Part shown: positions 50,601 to 64,000 of the stretch, piece by piece
How positions within the stretch are numbered: the stretch's first letter is position 1
Layout: the number at the start of each line of letters is the position of its first letter
NCBI GenBank assembly: GCA_013398055.1
Contig: VZRS01009483.1
Location: 682,001-746,000 of the forward strand
Origin: Ifrita kowaldi
Lineage: Eukaryota > Chordata > Aves > Passeriformes > Cinclosomatidae
Direction of reading: 5' to 3'
Length of the DNA stretch: 64,000 nt
The notes under the pieces: generated by a model
Databases searched by the model: none
Told to the model about the DNA's origin: nothing
The model's input: only the letters and a program-made list of their open reading frames with translations
Position numbers and translations under genes: made by a program

Positions 50601-53600
50601 TTGTCCCTCCATATTAGATATATCTCATGGTTATTCTTATGCTGTTAAGATATCTAATATCCACAAAACTCTCTCCTTCAGCTCTTTACCAGGGCCTTAC
50701 TGGAGTGACAGTTCACAGCTCCAAGATGGAGCAGTTCGAGCTGTGGTTGTGCCAGAAAATAAGGTTATTTTTCCAGGGTAGTTAATTTTGTAACCATTGC
50801 AAAGCAATACAAAGAGATACTCCCAGACAAAGGTAGTCCTCTAATTTGGGACATAAACAGTGAGACACAGTTGAATAATCATGTTCAGGAAAAAGAGCAG
50901 CTGGCTGAACTTCTCATAGTTTTATATACATTCAGAAGGCGTAGGATGTAATCACAACTTTAGCATCCCACTGGGCAGTTTATGAATTCTGATAATGATA
51001 TTAAAATTTCTGGATATTGGCACTCTAATTGCTGGATTACACGGAGACTTAAGCCTATGGGACAAGGCTCACCCAGGAGAAGTCTGTGTTACATCCAAAA
51101 GACAAGCACATGAGGCACGTATCTAACGGTGAGATTCCCTTCAATACAATTCTTAGTACTATTGTAAGCTAAAACCAGCTAGGCTATGACTGTAATGGCA
51201 TATAAAGCTCAATTTAATCTACCAAACCTCCTGTATGGTTTATTCTGAGAACTGCTTGAAAAGTCATGTCTTTGTTTCCAGACCATAAAGCAGGAATTGT
51301 AGTTCCAGTCTGTCATCCCATGAAAGAGTTAATGTACAACACAAAAATGGGAGCTGTGTCTCCCAACTAATGCTTTGGACATCAACCCTTAAAAAAAAAG
51401 CAATGTACTAATTTTTTGCATTGTTATCAACACATCTTTTAATAAGGACTATTCAAGGAGAATTGGTCTTATTATTGTAACAAACTGTTCTCTGTATTAC
51501 TTTTCCAATTACTTTTTAAAGCAGTGTATTTCTGGGAATTTTTTTACATTAACTTACTTTATGGCTTTAAAAGCAGACAGAAACGTATGGAATTAATTAT
51601 AGCATGAGAAACTGAAATTTACACAAACAAATTTTTAGCTTCAACCAGTAGAAGCCCCTTTGGTTAGGGAAGGCTTTAGCAGGCCATCATCAAGTAACAT
51701 AATTGCTTTTTCTGGTGGTGCTTTCCATACTGACAACAAAAATACCAATACACTGACAAAATCCCTGGTGTGGCTAAATAACACCCAGCCAGCCAGTCAT
51801 GTTCCCACTGCCCGGCTACATCCAAGGGCAGTGCATGGAGATGCTGTCCCTGGCACAAATGCTGACAGCTGAAGCAACCTGCCATCCTGGCCTGGGATCC
51901 CTTCTCTGACTGGGTCAATAAAAGAGCCACAGATCATCTGAGCACTGCAAATTAATGATATCATACCATGTGGTTAAGGTAAAATGAACACAGAAAAAAG
52001 TGTTATCTTCTTTGTGCTCCATTTGGCTGAGGCTTTTGTTAAAACCTCCAACAGGAATGGTGTCAAAACCTGCCCAGCTGGGGAAAACTGGGGAGGCAGA
52101 TGATTATTATTGTTGTTATTATTACATTAACATTGATCGTGTTGAGATATTTGAATTTAATTTGGAGCTCACTGGAGGGGCACGCAGACAAAACATGGAC
52201 TCTACTATTACTCTTCTGGCAAGGCCAACAAGTGAAATGTTGGCACCACTCCTGGCTGGTTGTGCTGTTTAACAAAGGTATTCCATTCTCTTCTCCTCAT
52301 GTTCTAGCACATGTTTGGCCTGTCAATCCACTTGCCTTGACTGTTCCCAGGCAAGTATTATTGTTCTGCTCCAACTCTATTTTTGACTCTGTCAGGTCTC
52401 TTGCAGAGTCAAGCAGGACCATATTTAGCAACAAAAATGCTATCAGACCTGAAACCCTCCCTCATATCAACAACCTGAAATATACTGCACAAAATTGGCA
52501 TATAAAGAACCTGCTTTTAGAAGCCTTGCTTTTAATTAATTTCATGGCTCCCATAAAAATAAGACAGGAATCACCTTTCCTGTTCTAAACCAGTGATTCC
52601 GCTGCTTTCTCGGGTATCTATGGTATCCTGAAAGCTCATCAGACCAACAAAGAAATGAGCTCCTTGTCTTCCTGGAGTGAATTCCTTACCTATTTGGGAG
52701 TATAAAATGAAGAATTATTGGTTAAATGTTTCACACCTGTTGGATACTGAAGGCATGTACTTTCATTTGGTAAATTTAACTTATTTTTTATGAGAACAAT
52801 TATCTCTATACAAAAAGCTTGCACTGAAAGGTTTTATGTAAGGTACTCTTCTGACAAGCCACACATTCCTATGTTGTTTGTTAAGAATTGCTTGTATATT
52901 TTTAACATGAAAGAGCTGTTTTCAGAGGGGATCCAATTTTTCCATAAAAAGTATATCTTAAGCCTATCATATTCCAAACAATGCCATCACTAGTGTAATA
53001 AGAGAAATTCAGGGTTGCACAGGGATTTCATTACACTAAAGATTCCTGTTACAGGAGTCAAATGCTGAAAACGTCAGAAGCTCTCAACTGTTTTTTAATT
53101 TTAAAGATAGCAACAAACAGCAAATTTTAAATTATTTCAAACCCCTGAACATGCTAGACTGAATGAGATCTAGTACGGATAGTATCTCTTCAAGTCTGCT
53201 AAGACAGTACTTCTAGATGCACTTTAGGAGGGGAAAACCCAGCAAACTAATCAAGGGAGTATTTTGTCGTAACACCTTAAGTGTTCAAGCTCCTGGTTAA
53301 ATACTCTTTCAGAAAACCATAAGGCTGCCATTCATGTGTGGATGGCAAAAGGCATTTGTCAGACTGGCCAGGAACCCAGACAAAGCTGAAGGATGCCATG
53401 CCAGGGTTTCATGACCCCGAGATGCCCAGCCATGCAGGAGTCCTTAGCCAGTCCTTCCCAGCCTTTTCTGACCCACCAAAGGCCCTCTTGGTGAGAGGAC
53501 ATGCTGCACCCAGTGGTTTTTAAGGAAAGATCCTGAGTTCTTGGTGAATTGGTGACAACCAGTAAGGAGTTCCATCTACACTTCCATCAATTCCTACTCT

Positions 53601-56600
53601 TCCACTAATTCCTCCACCAGTTCAGATGATTTTTACCCTCGATGACCTTTGCACAAAGGTACGAAGACATGGGTGAGAAAATGGCTTCTCATTAGCCTCT
53701 TCCTTGCTAAATCATCCCCAGGCATCTCCAAAACACACAAGCTGCCCCATCACACACTGTCTGGTGCGGTGTAGCTGTCATACTTCTGTATGATGGCATT
53801 GTTTCACAGAAAAAAATAATCCTGCACAGAACATATTACAGCACCAGTATGTGATTCAGGCCCTCGTTCTCTTCTCCTGTACATCTGACCCCTTCCCAGT
53901 GTGGAAGGGCAGAGCCTGGGAGAGACCTGCTGTCCTCCTGCAGTGATGGAGCAGTGCACAGGGCCCACCAGGTACCAATCTCGCTGTTCCTACAGTAGCT
54001 CAAGCTCCTCTACTGGCACAAACCACCAGAGTTGTGTTGGAGATGGGCACTTCTCAAAGCCTTTTGAGTTGTTAAAAGTGGTATTCTTTTTAAGGAGAAT
54101 GAAAACAGAATCTCTGCAGCTTTCAACTGGAAATGAGAGTGCCATCATCTTAGAATGTACACAACTACTTGCTAGCTCCTGCTATCTCAACCAGGTCTTT
54201 AGATCACAACCAGGGAAAAATACCTTTAGTTTACTCAAAGGTAACAATATCCAGCAAAAGAGAAGCCTTATTAAAATGAGGGCAGCTCTTCCCCAGAGGA
54301 CTGCCCCAGGTCTGGGAGCCGCTGGGCAGCAAGGGATCTGCTAGCCTGAGATGATGGCTGAGCAGGCTGAGCCAAGGAAGAGGAGCGGGAGAAAGGCAGG
54401 CACTGTGTGGGAGGGAGCACCCGCTGCAGCTCCACCCCTGACACCTGACCCTGGTATTGCTGTAGCAATCTGCTGGGAGCTGGGGACACATTTCAGAGAA
54501 ACCTCTCGATCTGGGTAATGATGTGGAGGGCTCAGCCCGTTCCCCTGTCAGCCTCCAGCAGTGCTGGTCCCCAGAGCTGCTGAGCGCTCAGCCCTTGGTC
54601 CTGCCAACGGCGACAGAAAGGGCATCAGGAGGCTGGTGACTTTGTCTGCAAGGGAATCCAAATGGACCAAAACACCCTGAGATGCTGGGGGAAAGGGTCA
54701 CCTGTAAAAACAGCCACCCTTTGAAAATGCCGGGTAAGAGTGCCCTGCCCTCAGGGGATGGTAAGCCAAAGGATGCTTGTGATGAGGGGTTTCTGCTGTC
54801 CAGACCAGTCACATGCATGGGCAAGGCTCCCCTGGGCAACTGTAGCATGACCTGGAGCTGTTATGCAGGGGATATATTCCCAGAAAATTGCTACTCACTC
54901 CTGCTTTGGTTTGTTTAAGTGCTTTTCACCAAAATATCACCACTAAACAAAGAAAATATTAGGATCTCTACAGCCTGAAAAACACTATTATGCAGCTGAG
55001 CTCTGTTCTCATCCCACAACAGCAACCTCCCTCCTATGGATTTCTCAAGCTGCTCAGTTAGCTATTGTCCTCTGCTATTTTCTTCAGAAGTAACACTGTC
55101 TTTTTTACTTTCCTCTCCTCTGCAGTCTTGTACATGAATAAGCATTACACTTCTCTTTCAATGCATCAAAACCAAACCTTTTTCTTTTTTCCCAATCAGG
55201 CAGAAACATCTCATACCAAACAGTTCCCTTTAGTTCTCTTCTTGGATTGCACTTATGAAAAATGTCAAATCAGCTTCTACAAAAAAAGAGAACTAGGGAG
55301 GTTTGGCTTCTACTTATGAATAAACACAGGAAGTAGCGTAGATAAAGCAGAAACAAAATAATATGAGACTCAGTTGTGACATCTCTCCTCAAAAAGCAGT
55401 ACTGAAAAAGGCAGAGAAGGGCTGATAGGATTATTGTGCTGCAAAAGGATTTTCCTGCAAGGAATGCATGGTCTAGGGCTAATCGAGACTTCTCCCCTAC
55501 AAACAAGGGGGATGGAACAGAAGCCTATATAATTATGAGGACCTACATGCAGAGAAAAGGCTGGTAATTGCCTCTTCAAGTGACAGAAACATTTGAAAGT
55601 TTGTGTGCTAGGTTTAAAACTAACCAGAAGAGATGCTTGTCTCTCTAGCCTGGAGTTAAAATGTGCAACTCCTTATTGCCACATGACAGAGCTCAAAGTA
55701 CACCTGAGTTCAAAATCGATAAAACTATTTTGTGGAAGAATGATCCATCAAGGGTTACAAGCAAGACACCTTTAACTCTCCCTAGAAATATACTTTTAGT
55801 CATGGTTCACAGCAGGCTAACTGGGTTAGCTGGGATATGGGGCTCACCTCTCCTTAGTACAATCACTTGTGCTTGCAGGTGACTTTTTAAAACCCAAATA
55901 ACTCAGAGTCTGAGAACTGATATAGAACTAGACAAATACAATGTTTTGGAAAATTTTTGCTAAGCCCACATCTGCTGTGCAGAATGGAAATGTTATATTG
56001 CAAGATTAAATAGTAAAACTAAGAGGCTCAGTGAATTTTTAATTTTGCAAGGATTTGTTTTTTTCAGAAGAATGTAGACATCCCTGTTAAAGAAGTTGTG
56101 TATCTAGTGTCAGTAAGTGCATTAATTTTTCCGTATAATGCCAGGACTTGCCATCAGTACAACTGGCTATTCCAAAGAGTTACAGAGTAACCAAAAAGTT
56201 CAGTGTATATTATATGATATATCTATTCAACACTTCTGTGAAAAAGTAAGAATTTTCTCAATTTAAGTTTTCTGTGAAAAAAGCACATGAGAAGGTAGGA
56301 TCAGGCAAGAATTTACCTGTTCTGCTTACATATCAACACAACAGCTGGTGATGAAAAAAAGGTTGGTGACCATGATTTATACACTTCTTTGTGAACTATA
56401 AAATACAGCAAGAGCACAGTCAGCTTAAGCTGAAGGTGTTTAAAACAACCCCTTAGCAGGTGTGTGCAGAAACCTTGGGGGGATTTCAGAACTGGAACTC
56501 CACAGTTACAAGTCTAAGTGCAGAGAACAATCTTGCCTGCTCAGCCTGGAACCACCACAACCATTGTATTTGCCTTGGAAGGAGGGAACAAGTGGTAGTA

Positions 56601-59600
56601 AAATCCAGGAGGACCAGAGATGAAGATCTGGCTATATACTTTTGGTCATTAATAACAGTGCTAAAGATGAGCAACACCAGTCTAGAGAAATGCAAAACAT
56701 ACGAGGACAAAATAAACAGCCTCATGAATTTGTCTTTTAAAAATCTACTCTATTTCCATACAGTACAACTGAGTAAGTCATGGGAAGAAAAAGTCTCAGC
56801 ATGGCCTCTGCAAGTATCTTCAGAAGACAAGAGCTAAGGGGCCACTATGAAAAGGTTTTATTTGCCAAAAATAACTGTCACCCCAACTAATCATGGACAT
56901 TGATATTACAGGGTTTTCAACTTAATCACAAGAGTATGCCAGATACTCCTCCTTGTAAGACAACTTGGGCTGAGCAATATTTCAATGCACTGGCATGGTC
57001 AATGCACAGAACATGGCCCCAGCATAAAATCCATCCACTTGGCTCACCTGTGCAAAATGCTAAGCTGCATAAATATTTGAAAGAAAGGCTAAAGCAGCAT
57101 ACATCTGTAAGAGAAATGTGACACAGTAGAAACAAAATACTTTTAAAACAGTTTTTCTAACTTGGGAAAGATTTATACCAGCATCATCCTCATTTGTGGC
57201 ACAGAGAATTAGAGGCTGATGGGATTTTCATTTCAAAAACCAATCACAACTTAATTAAACTCCTTCCGTAGCTTATCCTCACCATTACAGATTTATGCCC
57301 TATTTCTAATCTTCTACCTTTTGCTTCCATCTCACCCCACTCAGTTTTGCAATCTCCTCCCCAGCCACCCTGATGTTTCCAATTCCCACATACTACAGAT
57401 CAGACTGCACAAACTGTTTCTTTTCTTTTTCAAGAAAAGGGGTAAATTAAGCCTCCACCACCTTGGGGGTGTGCTTTCTTTGTTCACTGGGTTACTCTCA
57501 GCAACCTCCTACTCCCCATCATTCCAAGGCGCAGTGACGCTCAGAAATGCACACAGTCTTCTGACAGCCTTGGCAGCAAAGCCAAATCTATGTAGAACAT
57601 AAAATCTCGCCCCTCCACGCCTGTTTTCCTCCAAGTAGAAACTACAGGTGTCACAGGTGCTGGCTGCTCAAGGCCATCCACCCATGCCCTCATCCTCCCA
57701 CATTCAACCTCCACTAAATTTCAGGAATAATGAAATCCATAAAGACCCAAGTGCTATTTTCAAAACTGAAGAGTCTAATTTTTACTTCGAGTGACTTTTA
57801 TACTCTTCTATAAATCCCATAATCTTGTTCAGCCACAACATACACAAGCTTAGGAAATTGGTCTTTTGGGATGGGACAGGCCAAGAAGAAGGCGGCTGAC
57901 ACAGTTCTGAGTTGCATTAACTGTAAGAACTGTTTCCAAATTGTGAGTCTTCAAGGCAATCATTTTTTAACTTTATGGACACACTGACACTTCCTTCCAC
58001 CTTCTACCAATAGTTCAGAAATAATTGTACCAAAAATTTCAGCCATTCTTTATACAAGTATTCCCAGGAAAGCTAACATACATCTTTTTTCTCTCTCCTT
58101 TTACTATGGAGACATTTTACAGGTATTTTACAGATTGTGCAAGACTTTCATAAAATGAATTTTCTCAACTTCTTAGAGTTTGCACAGACACAAGGATAAC
58201 CTGTTTATGCTGTAAGATTCAGGATAGCCACTATAAGGTGTCCTTATCTGCTGGCAGAATTTGTAAATTCAAGGTTAAAACATAAAGTGAGCAGAGAACT
58301 TGGAAACTATTGATTTATTAATCCATAATGCGCTAATGTCTAAAGTGCATTTGTGTTTGTTGGGTCTTTTTTCTTAAAATTTATTTTTATTCCACAGTGT
58401 CACCGTTTCATAAACCATGCTAAATTTTCAATGTGTTGGTATAAAAAATTTATGGTATGGTTAAATTAGTCTAGTTCATTTGTAAGTACTTATAGCCCCT
58501 GGAAGAATCACATGAAACTTTTGAGGATACATTAAGAAACAGGACATTAAATACCTAGATCATACAGTGACACTGGAGAAGGTAAGCAGAACATGTAAAA
58601 AAATTAATAATTTAGTCTTGGATAGTTTTAGTTTGGAGTGTAAAATTTAAATGGAATTTTTCCCAGGCTCTTCACACAGCCAGAAATAAATAAATAAAAA
58701 TACTCTCTTCCGTCTTCTAAAGGGACAGAAACAAGCAACTCCAGTTGTCTTTAAAGCCATTACAATAAAGTTAGAAATAGAAACGTTTTGCTGTAAAATT
58801 ATGTATATGTACTTAGCTTGATTAAAAAAAAAAAAAGAAGAAAATGTCTTGAAAATAACTTTTTTTAAAAATCAAAGTTATAAATGGCAGGACACATTCT
58901 TGCAGGGAGGAAAGAAACAGGAACTCTCAGAATAATCAGCTTCAAGCTTTTTAGATTTAGTATGATTTTTATATTGGATTTCAAGTGTGCACATTACTAC
59001 AGCAAAAAAAATCTCACTTTAATGCCAATTGTAGAAGCTATTGAAATACTGCTATGTGAATTCTAAACCAGATTTTGCTATTTTTACTACAGGAAGACAC
59101 TCTCTAATTCCCTATGTCTCATATTCACCATCTCTCAAGTATTCCATAAAGACCACTTTGCACATGTAGGAAACCCCGCTGACAGGGGATTCTGGCATCA
59201 CCAAGCCTCTGGGTACTGCGCCAGGAGCCGTTCCTGGAGCCTCCCCAAGCCATCCCTACTCACTCAAAATCTGAGCTCCTTTAAACTGGAATTAAAGCAC
59301 AAGGAAGGATCCCCAGCTGAGTTTTCTTACTCTCATCAGCAGCGCTGGGTAAAGTGATGAGGGTAAACTTCCTGCCCTTGCCACTGCCTGATCTCTGTCC
59401 ATCCCTGAATTTACAACCAGGAGAAATCTCCTAGGTGAGGCTTCCTTAATTTTGCTTCCTCCTTGAGGCCTGTAAATCATCTCATGATTAAATGAACATT
59501 TCAAAAACTGGCCAAAAGGTGGTTTAAACTGAAGGTTTTTGGCAGCTTCCCTCCCCACTCTCTCATGGGGATAACAACTCAAATACTTTTAAACAAATCA

Positions 59601-60897
59601 GCGGTGATATTTTATATTCCAAAAGCCCGAAGTTTACCCCTCTGGAATCCAGAAGAGAGGAAATAGCTGGTATTATTTTGTGCCAGCAGTACTCAAAATG
59701 TGGAGCAAAAAAGCAAAAATCCTACTTAAACTGCAGCCATTTTCTTAATGTAAATACACTAAGATCCTGCAGAGAACTTGTTTCATGCTTTGTTCATAAA
59801 ATCATGGTATTTCATAGCACCACACTAGTACAAAGATGCTGGACTGCTGACCATCATCAACAGATTCCAAAATCCACAAATTTGGGGCACAAAAGGAGAC
59901 AAAAAATACTTATCTTGTTGTTTTTGAAGCATGCCTTTTTAAAAAAAGCTAGGAACCTATTTTATTAATAATGAATGAGAACTGCAAAATTGCCTGATTA
60001 TAGGGCACATTTTTTTTGGTTTGTTTGTTAATACTGTATTATCACATTTGTTTCAAAAGAACTGGAAATTCTTAATATTAAAAAGCAACAGAAGATCTTA
60101 CAAATAAAACACGCATGGCTACTATAAACTCTGAGCATTAAAAACTTTTGAAGGATGGGTGGAATCCCAAGTGTCAAAAGGATGAGCCTTCTGCTCCCCA
60201 CCTACCTCCAGGTAACATCTTTCTTGGCTGTTTAGATGCAGAAGGTCTGTGACACAGGGAATCATCTTTTCCTTCTAGAAGTTCAGCTCTCAGAAGTGAG
60301 CAATATTAGCTACCTTCCCTATGCAAGGCATCCTCTGATAGCAAAAGCCAAGCCCAGATGGAGGAGACACCAGAGGCTCACTGTTAAAGGGAGGGCTGCA
60401 CTGTGGGGTTCCCCTGAGGCTGCTCTGCATCCAGAAACAGTCCCAGATGGTACCAATAGCCTGAACAGTGCAAGAGAATAAACTTATTAAAATCCACAGG
60501 CACCAAAGTGTGAGGAAACATCTCCTAGACTGCTGCAGGACAGTCTCAGAAGCTAGAATGATATGGAGGGATGAAATCCCTTGCCAAATTTTATATAACA
60601 ATATGGTAAATGCTGTGCTAACAGACACAGAACCTGGCAAATACCAGGTTAGTCTGCAAGGCCTTTTTTTTTTTTTAACCTAGTTAGGCTGTTAGTTTTA
60701 CAAAATGTCATATTTATTTGTTAGCTGGTTTTAGCCCAATTAATTTGACATTTTAATTCAGCTGAGGCTTTTATTAACGTGAGCTACTTAATGTGCATAG
60801 GTAAGAGGCCCAGAAAAAAATCATAACAACCACAATTAGAAAAACAACCATTAAGCAGAAAAGCATCTGCAATACTGTACATCCCAAAGTGAAATAT

Positions 60898-61250
60898 CAA
60901 GTACAGTATGGTTGCCAAACGATGCTTATCACAGAGCATGAAAAAGCCAGGGCAGAGAAACCCTCCTGGTCTCAACCAGATTTGCTACACACAGCTTGGA
61001 CACTGCCATGGCAGAAGAGATGGGAGTCAGCCTGGAAAACCCAGGGAAGCTCAGCAAGAGGAGTCAGAGGCCTAGCAAACACTGTCTATACGAAAAACTA
61101 AACCAACCTTCACAGCAACCATTCAGCTCAAAAGGAGGGCTACTGTAATGGAGCAGTCTGTTTTCTGTGCCATAAGGGAATGGAAATGATGGGCTTAAAT
61201 TGCAGAGGGAACAATTCAATATCCATTAGCAGAAAAAAAATAATTTTTTC
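60898..61250. repeat. tandem duplication, left copy
   Basis: A 353 bp segment that repeats as 61252-61608. The copies differ by about six substitutions and one 4 bp insertion in the right copy. They meet at an N. Confidence 0.95.
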
Positions 61251-61251
61251 N
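61251..61251. other. single ambiguous base N
   Basis: The only N seen in the window. It sits exactly between the two copies of the tandem duplication, as a contig join would. Confidence 0.95.
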
Positions 61252-61608
61252 CAAGTACAGAATGGTTGCCAAACGATGCTTATCACAGTTAGAGCATGAA
61301 ACAGCCAGGGCAGAGCAACCTTCCTGGTCTCAACCAGATTTGCTACACACAGCTTGGACACTGCCATGGCAGAAGAGATGGGAGTCAGCCTGGAAAACCC
61401 AGGGAAGCTCAGCAAGAGGAGTCAGAGGCCTAGCAAACACTGTCTATAGGAAAAACTAAACCAACCTTCACAGCAACCTTTCAGCTCAAAAGGAGGGCTA
61501 CTGTAATGGAGCAGTCTGTTTTCTGTGCCATAAGGGAATGGAAATGATGGGCTTAAATTGCAGAGGGAACAATTCAATATCCATTAGCAGAAAAAAAATA
61601 ATTTTTTC
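61252..61608. repeat. tandem duplication, right copy
   Basis: A 357 bp segment, about 98% identical to 60898-61250, with an extra TTAG after CTTATCACAG. No coding potential was recognised in either copy. Confidence 0.95.
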
Positions 61609-64000
61609 CTTCCCAAAACAGCAAAGAGGAAAAGCACTGTCTGGAGGGAATGAAGAATGCCCACCACTGGGGGTGTTCAAGATTTGGAAGGCATGGCTAC
61701 TCCAGATTTAGATGGCAGAGCTGCAATGGATAATCTTCCAAATGACTTCCAGTTCCCTGGCTGTGAGACATGCACACCACACTTACAACTCCCCTAGGGT
61801 CCTTGCAGGGACCATGATTTTAACCTATATACACTGCCCTCCTGCAATGGAAAAGTTTAGGAAACCAGTAAGGACGTTATGATGCCAAAAGATAATAATC
61901 TGGTGCCATTTTAGCTGTCTAGGGGTATCCAAGGAAGTTGCATAGGGCTGGCAGGTTAGACACATCACCTCCACAAGATCTGTGACCCTCTGGAGCAGCA
62001 GCTAGTGACTGCAAGGGAAGTCAGTCAGAAAGGCTGGCTAGCATGTTAGGACAACTCACAAAAAATTGTCCTACAACATTAATTGCACAGGTCTCCATGA
62101 AAATATTCATATTAAATCCAAAACTTCTGAGGACTTCTTTTTAAAAAAATAGATCAAACTAAACTGCTTTGTAACAAATGTGCCTTTTCAAGAGTCTTCT
62201 GTGCAGCAAAAAAAAAAAAAATTGGTAGGATGCCTACTGTTGGCACTGAAGTCCTTAATATCCCATGCTGCTTCCCATGATGAACATTAATTAAACAGGA
62301 ATGCATGTTTACATGGTGACCCTCCAGACATTCAGCATGGTAGTAGTTTAATAAAACTATATCCCTCCTATGTCCTTCCATGCACATCTGACTAAAGATC
62401 ATCCTTGTTTTAATGGCTGCCTTGAAAGAACATGAGAGCCACATGCAACAGATGGTACCACCTGGAGATGTAATGAATATATTCTGAAAAGATTTTAGTT
62501 CTCCTCTGTTCTCCTAGTCCTACTGGTACTGTGCCATCATCTTCTAATTTAATTACTGTTGATTATAGAAAGGGTTTCATCTTTTTTTAGCTTTGAAAAT
62601 TTAAAATTGTACATTTCAAAAGAACATTCTCACGTACATGACAGGTAGCTAACTTTTTTATTGTAGATTTCTGTTTCCTTTGCATTTGGAAACCTTCAGA
62701 TCAGGCCAGCTCCCCACTGTATCTCAAAGAGGATCTATCCCAGTCCTGCAAAAATCCCAGTGAGAAAGGGCTTTGTCATGGAAAAATTCCAATTAAATTG
62801 CAGCAGTCAAATCTAAGAGTGTCTTTAAAACAATTTTCAGCGAGTTTCAGTGAGCAGGTTTATATAAACGATTTAAAAAAACGCCTGTTTTTCATGTTTG
62901 AAATCAAAATGAATGCGAGTTTCAATTTTAGGACCGGAAAACCCTCCTTTCAATGGAAAATTATGTGTTAATTAAAAAAAAAAACCAAACAAGTTGGGTT
63001 TTCCTTTTCATCCATAAAATAATATCAAAAAGGCTACACATCTCCATTTAGGAAATTTGACTATCGCTTCAGAACTGAAAGCACATTTGGAATCGAGGAA
63101 GTGCAAACAGCAAGCACAAAAAAAGGCTTTTTTATATTGCTATTGAGACTTTTCAGGCCAACAAACTGGGAAGAAACAGCATATTCTTCAGTGGGGTACA
63201 CAGAGAGCCCTAGAGGACTTGGACTGTCTTCCCTGTATTGCTTGTGAAGTGTTCTAGCATTTATGAGTGGCCTTTTCCCAAGGAGAGCATCTCTGCAGCC
63301 AGACTCAGGGCAGCAGCAGAGACAGAGCTTGCTGACACCAAGAAGTGGAAAAATTATACATAAACCAGACTGGTTACACAACACCTGGCGAGAGAATTAA
63401 TGCAGAACATCAAATGCCCCACCAGAAATAGACTGTTGCATGTAAAGATTCCTTGTTTTACCACCCAACCTGAAGGGGGCTCTGGTAGGGAGTAGCACAG
63501 CTCTAGTGACAGTCTTCAACTTAGTAACTGAATTGAGGAAACTTAGCAAGAAAAGCAATTTAGAAGAATGGCATGTAAGAAATTCTCTTGTGCATTACTT
63601 TTGCTTATAAAAAGACAATTTAATCCACATATTTCAGGCAAAAGCAGATGACCTTTGTTGGCAGTGACACCCACAGCTATTAAAACCAAAAGAAAACTAG
63701 GAATTCATCTCTCCTTTGCATTTTTAGCAGCATGGGCAATTGAAACCAAATAAAATTTTAAATGTGGCAACAATATATTTGTGGACAAAATGCATCTATA
63801 TGTATAAACACTAACAAGCATAAAATTAAACTATTCTTATTTTTGTTGACAGCCCATATTGCTTTCTGAATTGCTACTCAGTAAATGATTCAATATTTGG
63901 CTTTCAAACACTGCAGGCAATTTTTTCCCCTTGAACTGAATTTTTAAATCAGGATATGGAAGTTTTGTATCCCATCATTTTTATTTAGAATACAAACTCA

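Larger units (their letters stand above)
34612..64000 (-). other. CNKSR2: CNKSR2 upstream intron, runs off window
   Basis: About 29.4 kb on the 5' side of the penultimate exon shows no further CNKSR2 exon. I looked for the acidic region, the PH domain and the polar linker on the minus strand and saw none. The stretch is AT-rich, with simple repeats, a 114 bp direct repeat, a tandem duplication and a few isolated exon-like frames on the opposite strand, listed separately. I inferred that it is intron because CNKSR2 must continue to the right. I see nothing else in it. Confidence 0.7.

Noticed and set aside
1..64000. tRNA, rRNA, CRISPR array, bacterial-type operon or riboswitch
   Set aside because: None was seen. 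The window is vertebrate nuclear DNA.

Overview
The window looks like a stretch of a bird genome. It is mostly AT-rich, non-coding vertebrate DNA, and it carries avian-type mobile elements: several CR1 LINE fragments, one ending in the CR1 3' signature, and a solo endogenous-retrovirus LTR of a kind common in birds. Two genes can be named from the sequence. KLHL34 lies on the + strand with its main coding exon at about 25.9-27.7 kb. The 3' end of CNKSR2 lies on the - strand, with coding exons at 34.4-34.6 kb and 31.1-31.4 kb and the terminal PDZ ligand ETHV. From memory, these genes are neighbours in human Xp22.12; in birds that block is autosomal.

Layout from left to right. 0-5.4 kb is largely gene-free, with a decayed CR1 and one exon-like segment on the - strand. 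5.42-6.07 kb holds a convincing but unidentified + strand gene end: two phase-compatible coding exons, a stop, a Pumilio-like site and a doubled poly(A) signal. 6-9.7 kb is empty. 9.66-11.87 kb is a mobile-element cluster, a minus-strand solo LTR followed by a truncated plus-strand CR1. 11.9-25.3 kb shows only an older CR1 fragment. KLHL34 follows with its upstream region, then a 3.5 kb tail-to-tail interval shared with the CNKSR2 3' UTR, the last two recognisable CNKSR2 coding exons, and about 29 kb of upstream CNKSR2 intron running off the right edge.

The least ordinary signals are these. (1) KLHL34 can be read with an upstream coding exon spliced in phase, adding 61 N-terminal residues. 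(2) A 104-codon orphan gene end lies at 5.4-5.8 kb. (3) A perfectly identical 114 bp direct repeat, 2.65 kb apart, lies in the CNKSR2 intron; one copy sits at the end of a 109-codon open frame on the opposite strand. (4) A roughly 355 bp, ~98% identical tandem duplication meets exactly at a single N at 61251, which suggests an assembly artefact.

KLHL34 is expected to be a BTB-BACK-Kelch adaptor for CUL3 ubiquitin ligases. CNKSR2 is a postsynaptic scaffold. Nothing in the sequence ties the two functionally beyond shared synteny and facing 3' ends.
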